Notes under the pieces: generated by a model
Told to the model about the DNA's origin: nothing
What the model saw: the letters and a program-made list of their open reading frames with translations, nothing else
The model's database searches: none
From: Gemmatimonadota bacterium
Lineage (GTDB): Bacteria > Gemmatimonadota > Gemmatimonadetes > Gemmatimonadales > Gemmatimonadaceae
Direction: 5' to 3'
Length of the DNA: 32,131 nucleotides
Assembly (NCBI GenBank): GCA_025362095.1
Contig: JANYIJ010000041.1
Coordinates: 1 to 32,131 of the forward strand
Position numbers and translations under genes: made by a program
Shown here: piece by piece, positions 28,273 to 32,131 of the stretch
Layout of the letters: each line of letters opens with the position of its first letter
How positions within the stretch are numbered: position 1 is the stretch's first letter

Positions 28273-28796
28273 GCCGCCTTTCCGGATGGACCGCGTCGGG
28301 ACTTCCGAAGGGCGCGGAGCGCACACAGCTCGTCACGTTCCGTGTGGGCGATGATTTATTTGCCGCCGATATTTTTTCGGTGGAGCGCGTGCTGCGTTTC
28401 ACCGCGCCGCGGCCGATACCAAATGTTCCAGCGTGGCTCGAGGGCGTGATCGATTATGGCGGTCGCGTGGTGCCGGTGATCGACCTGCGCGCGCGATTCG
28501 AACTCCGCGCCTCCGCAGCGCGCGGCGCCGCGCGCATTCTCGTGGTGGTCGCGGGCGTCGACTGGATCGGCGCTATTGTGGACGGCGTGGACGAAGTGCT
28601 CACGGTGCAGAGCGACGCGCTGACGCCGCCGCCCGCGGTGTTCAAGGGACTCGCCAAGCAATACATCCGCGCGCTCGTGCGCGGCAAAACGGAGGAGGAA
28701 CCGGTGATCGTCGTCCTGGACGTCGCGCAGCTGCTCACTGCGCGCGAGCGTATAGTGCTCGAACAGGCAGTCGAGGGGGCCTCACAGAATGGCTGA
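28269..28796 (+). CDS. cheW: CheW-like coupling protein
   Basis: QLVTFRVGDDLFAADIFSVERVLRFTAPRPIPNVPAWLEGVIDYGGRVVPVIDLRARF; GTGA overlap. Confidence 0.9.
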   Translation: MSRLSGWTASGLPKGAERTQLVTFRVGDDLFAADIFSVERVLRFTAPRPIPNVPAWLEGVIDYGGRVVPVIDLRARFELRASAARGAARILVVVAGVDWIGAIVDGVDEVLTVQSDALTPPPAVFKGLAKQYIRALVRGKTEEEPVIVVLDVAQLLTARERIVLEQAVEGASQNG

Positions 28797-29649
28797 CGAA
28801 TCGCTCGCGGGTTTCAAGGCGAAGTACGCCGACATCGACCGCCGTCTCGACGAGGGCCTGCCGGAGGGCGAGAGCGCGAGTGTGAAGGCGGAGATCATTG
28901 GATTGTTCAAGACCGTCGAGCAGACTGTCGCCGACCTCGCCGCGCTGAAAGAAGAGATCCGTGCGCTCGTCGATAAATGGAAGGCGCAGCAGGCGGCCGC
29001 GCCGTCGCTCGCGCCGCAGTTCTCTGGCGACAAGCCGGTCGTGCATGCGGATCATATCGGCGCGTCGACGTTCATCGAGAAGGGGTGGAGCCGGCTCTCG
29101 CTCGGCGACTATGACGGCGCCGAGACCGCGCTGAAACGGGCGATCGAACTTTCGCCGGGCGATCCGCAGAGCGAAGCGCTCCTCGGCTGGGCGCAAATGC
29201 TCAACGAGAAATACGACGAAGCGCTTGCGAACTTCCAGAAGGTGCTCATGCGCGAGCCGTCGAACGCGCTCGCGAGAATTAATGTCGGCTATATCTGCCT
29301 GAAGAAACGCACGTTCGGCGAGGCGATCGAGCATCTTTCCAAGGCGATCCGCCTGGACAACGACAAAAAGGCTACGCTGTATGCGCATTTTTACCTGGGA
29401 CTCGTGTATCTCGAACGCGAGATGTACGAGGACGCCGAGAATTTTTTCCAGAAGACGCTGCTGCTCGGCCCGAATCTCATCGAGGCGTATTACGAGATGG
29501 GGCGCGCATACTGGTTCAACGAGCAGAAAGACGAAGCGCTCGACACGTGGAAGCGCGGGTTCGCGGCGAACAAGTTCAATCCGTGGGGCAAGCGCTGCGC
29601 GGAGCTGCTGAAAACGGTCGAGGAGGGCGGGGAACCTTCGAGGACGTGA
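28789..29649 (+). CDS. TPR-repeat protein with N-terminal helical region
   Basis: MADESLAGFKAKYADIDRRLDEGL...; TPRs EKGWSRLSLGDYDGAETALKRAIELSPGD, HFYLGLVYLEREMYEDAENFFQKTLLLGPN. Confidence 0.85.
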   Translation: MADESLAGFKAKYADIDRRLDEGLPEGESASVKAEIIGLFKTVEQTVADLAALKEEIRALVDKWKAQQAAAPSLAPQFSGDKPVVHADHIGASTFIEKGWSRLSLGDYDGAETALKRAIELSPGDPQSEALLGWAQMLNEKYDEALANFQKVLMREPSNALARINVGYICLKKRTFGEAIEHLSKAIRLDNDKKATLYAHFYLGLVYLEREMYEDAENFFQKTLLLGPNLIEAYYEMGRAYWFNEQKDEALDTWKRGFAANKFNPWGKRCAELLKTVEEGGEPSRT

Positions 29650-29650
29650 T

Positions 29651-30664
29651 GTGCGGCTGAAGCGCTTCCTGCTGCTGCCGCTGCTGCTGCCGCTCGCGTT
29701 CACGCTCCAGGCGCAGCAGCCCGCCTCCGCGCGCGCGATTGAAATCGATTCAGGCCGCTTCACGTTCGTCGCGGCACCGCGTGACGAGCTGCTCGCCCGT
29801 TCGCTTCTCGGCGAAGCGCTGAGCCGCGACACGTTTCCCGGACTTCCGCGGCCGAGAACGCGCGCGCGCATTGAGATCGAGCCCGATGCCCAGCGCTTTC
29901 GCGCGGCGATCGGTCCGGCGGCGCCCGAGTGGGGCGCGGCGATCGCGATTCCGGAGCAGGGCACGATCGTAATGCAGGGGAGCCGCGCGAGTTCCGCGGC
30001 CGGCGATCCGCGCGAGACGCTGCGCCATGAACTCGCGCACCTCGCGCTCCACGAATCGCTCGGAGATCTCGCTCCGCGCTGGTTCGACGAAGGCTACGCC
30101 TCGTACGCCGCCGGCGAGCTCGCGCGCGACGACGTGCTCTCGGCCAATGTTGCGCTGGTCTTCACCGGGATCCCGTCGCTCGATTCGCTGGATCTGTTTT
30201 TCGGAGGCGGCGAATCGCGCGCCCAGACCGGATACGCGCTCGCGCGTCGCGCGGTGGCAGACATGGCGGCGCTCGATCGCGAGCGCGGTCTGACGCTGTT
30301 TTTTCAGTATTGGCGCGAGAACCGGTCTCTGGATCAGGCGCTGCGGCGCGCTTATGGGGTGACCGAGGCGGGGTTTGAAGCGCGCTGGAAGAGCGGGACT
30401 CGGAGGCGGTACGGCGCGCTCGCGATCTTCGCCGACGTCACCTTCGCGGCACTGCTCTTTCTCGCCATTATCGGACCGTTGTGGCTGATCAGGCGACAGC
30501 GCGATGCAAGGCGGCTCGCCACTATGAGAGCGGCGGAGGAGGCTCAGGAGCGGCGCGAGCGCGAAGACGCGCTGCATCAGCTACTTTACGGAAGTGTTGA
30601 GCGACCGCCCGACCCTCCCCCGGGCGACGGAACAAAGGCGGGAAATGAGGATCTCATTAACTGA
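29651..30664 (+). CDS. Membrane-anchored MA-clan-like metallopeptidase
   Basis: Signal peptide, RHELAHLALHESLGDLAPRWFDEGYASYAAGEL (HExxH plus downstream E), C-terminal TM segment; GTG start. Confidence 0.75.
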   Translation: MRLKRFLLLPLLLPLAFTLQAQQPASARAIEIDSGRFTFVAAPRDELLARSLLGEALSRDTFPGLPRPRTRARIEIEPDAQRFRAAIGPAAPEWGAAIAIPEQGTIVMQGSRASSAAGDPRETLRHELAHLALHESLGDLAPRWFDEGYASYAAGELARDDVLSANVALVFTGIPSLDSLDLFFGGGESRAQTGYALARRAVADMAALDRERGLTLFFQYWRENRSLDQALRRAYGVTEAGFEARWKSGTRRRYGALAIFADVTFAALLFLAIIGPLWLIRRQRDARRLATMRAAEEAQERREREDALHQLLYGSVERPPDPPPGDGTKAGNEDLIN

Positions 30665-30686
30665 GGGCAAAGCGGCTGATTCTTGC

Positions 30687-30715
30687 TTGACACTATATTG
30701 CTAAGGGTCTAAACT
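30687..30715 (+). promoter_or_regulatory. Sigma70-like promoter
   Basis: TTGACA - 17 bp - TAAACT; ATG at 30725. Confidence 0.6.
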
Positions 30716-30724
30716 CAGCCGCCT

Positions 30725-30895
30725 ATGGCAGATACAGAGTCGGTAAAAAAGAGCTCTTCCGTGATCAAATGGGGCATAGCGGCAGTGGTGCTGGCGGCTG
30801 GCTATGCCGATCTTGCGCGCGGAGGTGCGACGATCGCTCCGATTCTGCTGGTCATTGGTTACGGGATCCTGATTCCAGTCGCGATTATCTCGTAG
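30725..30895 (+). CDS. Small membrane protein (56 aa), not in the ORF track (below length cut-off)
   Basis: MADTESVKKSSSVIKWGIAAVVLAAGYADLARGGATIAPILLVIGYGILIPVAIIS*; two hydrophobic helices; promoter directly upstream. Confidence 0.65.
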   Translation: MADTESVKKSSSVIKWGIAAVVLAAGYADLARGGATIAPILLVIGYGILIPVAIIS

Positions 30896-30912
30896 GCGGT
30901 GTTTTTTCTGAC

Positions 30913-30986
30913 GGGCGAATAGCTCAGTTGGTTAGAGCACCTGCCTTACACGCAGGGTGTCGGGGGTTCGAGTCCCTCTTCGCCCA
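30913..30986 (+). tRNA. tRNA-Val (anticodon TAC)
   Basis: GGGCGAA...TTCGCCCA acceptor, D-arm AGCTCAGTTGGTTAGAGCA, anticodon arm CCTGC-CTTACAC-GCAGG, T-arm GGGGGTTCGAGTCCCTC; no encoded CCA. Confidence 0.96.
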
Positions 30987-31031
30987 TATGGTTTTCTTTG
31001 GATGGTCACCAGTCGGGAGGATGACATAGTG

Positions 31032-32131
31032 ATGGTTCGGCGCCAGTCTCGTGTGGTCGCAACGCTCGCGGTCATGCTCCTCGGTGGAATCCCATCGGTG
31101 TCGGTCGCGCAGCTTACGCGCCCGCCGAATCCGGACGCTCCGATGCTCGTTGTCGTGACGTTCAATAGCAAGGAAAAGAAGACGGGCGTCGATTTCGCCG
31201 AGACTCTGCGCGACCGGATTACGGGCGACGTGTCGTATCGCGATCTGCAGGTACAGACCAAGGCGAACATCGACGCAACGCTGCAGGCCTCGGGTTACGA
31301 TCTGACGGCCGCTCTCACGGAAGGCGACGCCAATCTCCTCGCCAAGCAGCTCCGCGCGGATTTTTACATCGAGGGCAGCGTCGACAAGTCTGCGACCGGG
31401 TACACGGGCACTGCGTGGATGGTGCTCATGAGCGACCCGAATTATTTACAGCCGCTCGGCACGTTCGAGGGCGGGAAGCTCGGCGACATCGCGAGCCAGA
31501 TCTCGAAATCGTTCCAGGGCGCGAACAGGGTGTGGGACGAAACGAAGAAGTGCCGCGCGGCCCGCCGTGAGAGCAAGTACGCGGATGCGATGGCTGCGGC
31601 GACGGGCGGAATCTCGAAGTATGGAAAGTCGGCGTGGCTCCGCATCTGCGAGATGGGGACCATGATTGATCAGAAGAAGCCCCCCGCAGAGGTATTGAAA
31701 ATTGCGAGCGAGATTATCGCGCTCGATCCCAAGAGCAAGTTCGCGCTGCAGGCGCAGGTTGACGCGTACGACCAGCTCGGCGACAAGGACAAAAAGATCA
31801 CGACGCTGTCAAACCTCATGGCGGCTGATCCGTCGAACGCGAAGCTGCAGCAGACGGTGGTGTATGAGCTGGCTGCGTCGGGCAAATACGACGTCGCGAT
31901 CGGAATCATCAAGAAAGCGTACGAGGACAATCCGGGCGATCCGGCGATTACCAAGCTGTACTGGCAGCTGCTGTACGCGACGAAGAACTACAAGACCATG
32001 GTCACGATCGGCGACGCGATGGTGCAGATGGATACATCGTTCTCCGACACCACGTACTACGATCGTACGATTGACGCGTATCGCACCGACAGCGCGTGGG
32101 CCAAGGCGGCGGCGGCAGCAGCGAAGGCGAC
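31032..32131 (+). CDS. Exported TPR-type protein, truncated by the window end
   Basis: Open frame to the window edge: MVRRQSRVVATLAVMLLGGIPSVSVAQLTRPPNPDAPMLVVVTFNSKEKKTGVDFAETLRDRITGDVSY...; signal peptide, TPR-like helices. Confidence 0.75.
   Translation, partial: MVRRQSRVVATLAVMLLGGIPSVSVAQLTRPPNPDAPMLVVVTFNSKEKKTGVDFAETLRDRITGDVSYRDLQVQTKANIDATLQASGYDLTAALTEGDANLLAKQLRADFYIEGSVDKSATGYTGTAWMVLMSDPNYLQPLGTFEGGKLGDIASQISKSFQGANRVWDETKKCRAARRESKYADAMAAATGGISKYGKSAWLRICEMGTMIDQKKPPAEVLKIASEIIALDPKSKFALQAQVDAYDQLGDKDKKITTLSNLMAADPSNAKLQQTVVYELAASGKYDVAIGIIKKAYEDNPGDPAITKLYWQLLYATKNYKTMVTIGDAMVQMDTSFSDTTYYDRTIDAYRTDSAWAKAAAAAAKA

Noticed and set aside
29670-29700. CTGCTGCTGCCG repeated units
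   Set aside because: Codon-level repetition of Leu/Pro in a signal peptide; not a separate repeat element.
1-32131. Transposases, integrases, phage genes or toxin-antitoxin pairs
   Set aside because: None of the supported ORFs has such motifs; the window appears to be stable chromosomal sequence.

Overview
High-GC bacterial chromosomal window. Gene content and style suggest Gemmatimonadota, but this is inference only. The left part is a housekeeping run: tilS, hpt, ftsH, a convergent Ig-like lipoprotein, yggS, a DivIVA-domain gene, a purine nucleoside phosphorylase, ileS (type-2 like), a DksA/TraR zinc-finger gene, lspA and rluD. The centre (about 12.4-29.6 kb) is one dense, mostly translationally coupled operon that mixes a chemosensory core (cheW, cheY, cheA, cheC ... 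cheR, cheD, cheB, cheW, cheW) with an internal block of TPR proteins, two PATAN/DUF4388 proteins, three Roadblock/LC7 (MglB-like) domains, an MglA-type GTPase and a 635-aa protein made of two tandem DnaA-type AAA+ ATPase modules with no DnaA DNA-binding domain. No methyl-accepting receptor and no flagellar gene lies in the window. The right end has a TPR gene, a membrane-anchored HELAH metallopeptidase-like gene, a 56-aa membrane protein with a near-leaderless promoter, tRNA-Val(TAC) and a truncated exported TPR protein. Heptanucleotide-based tandem repeats recur between genes and inside genes. The most interesting item is the chemosensory/MglA/double-DnaA-AAA+ locus.
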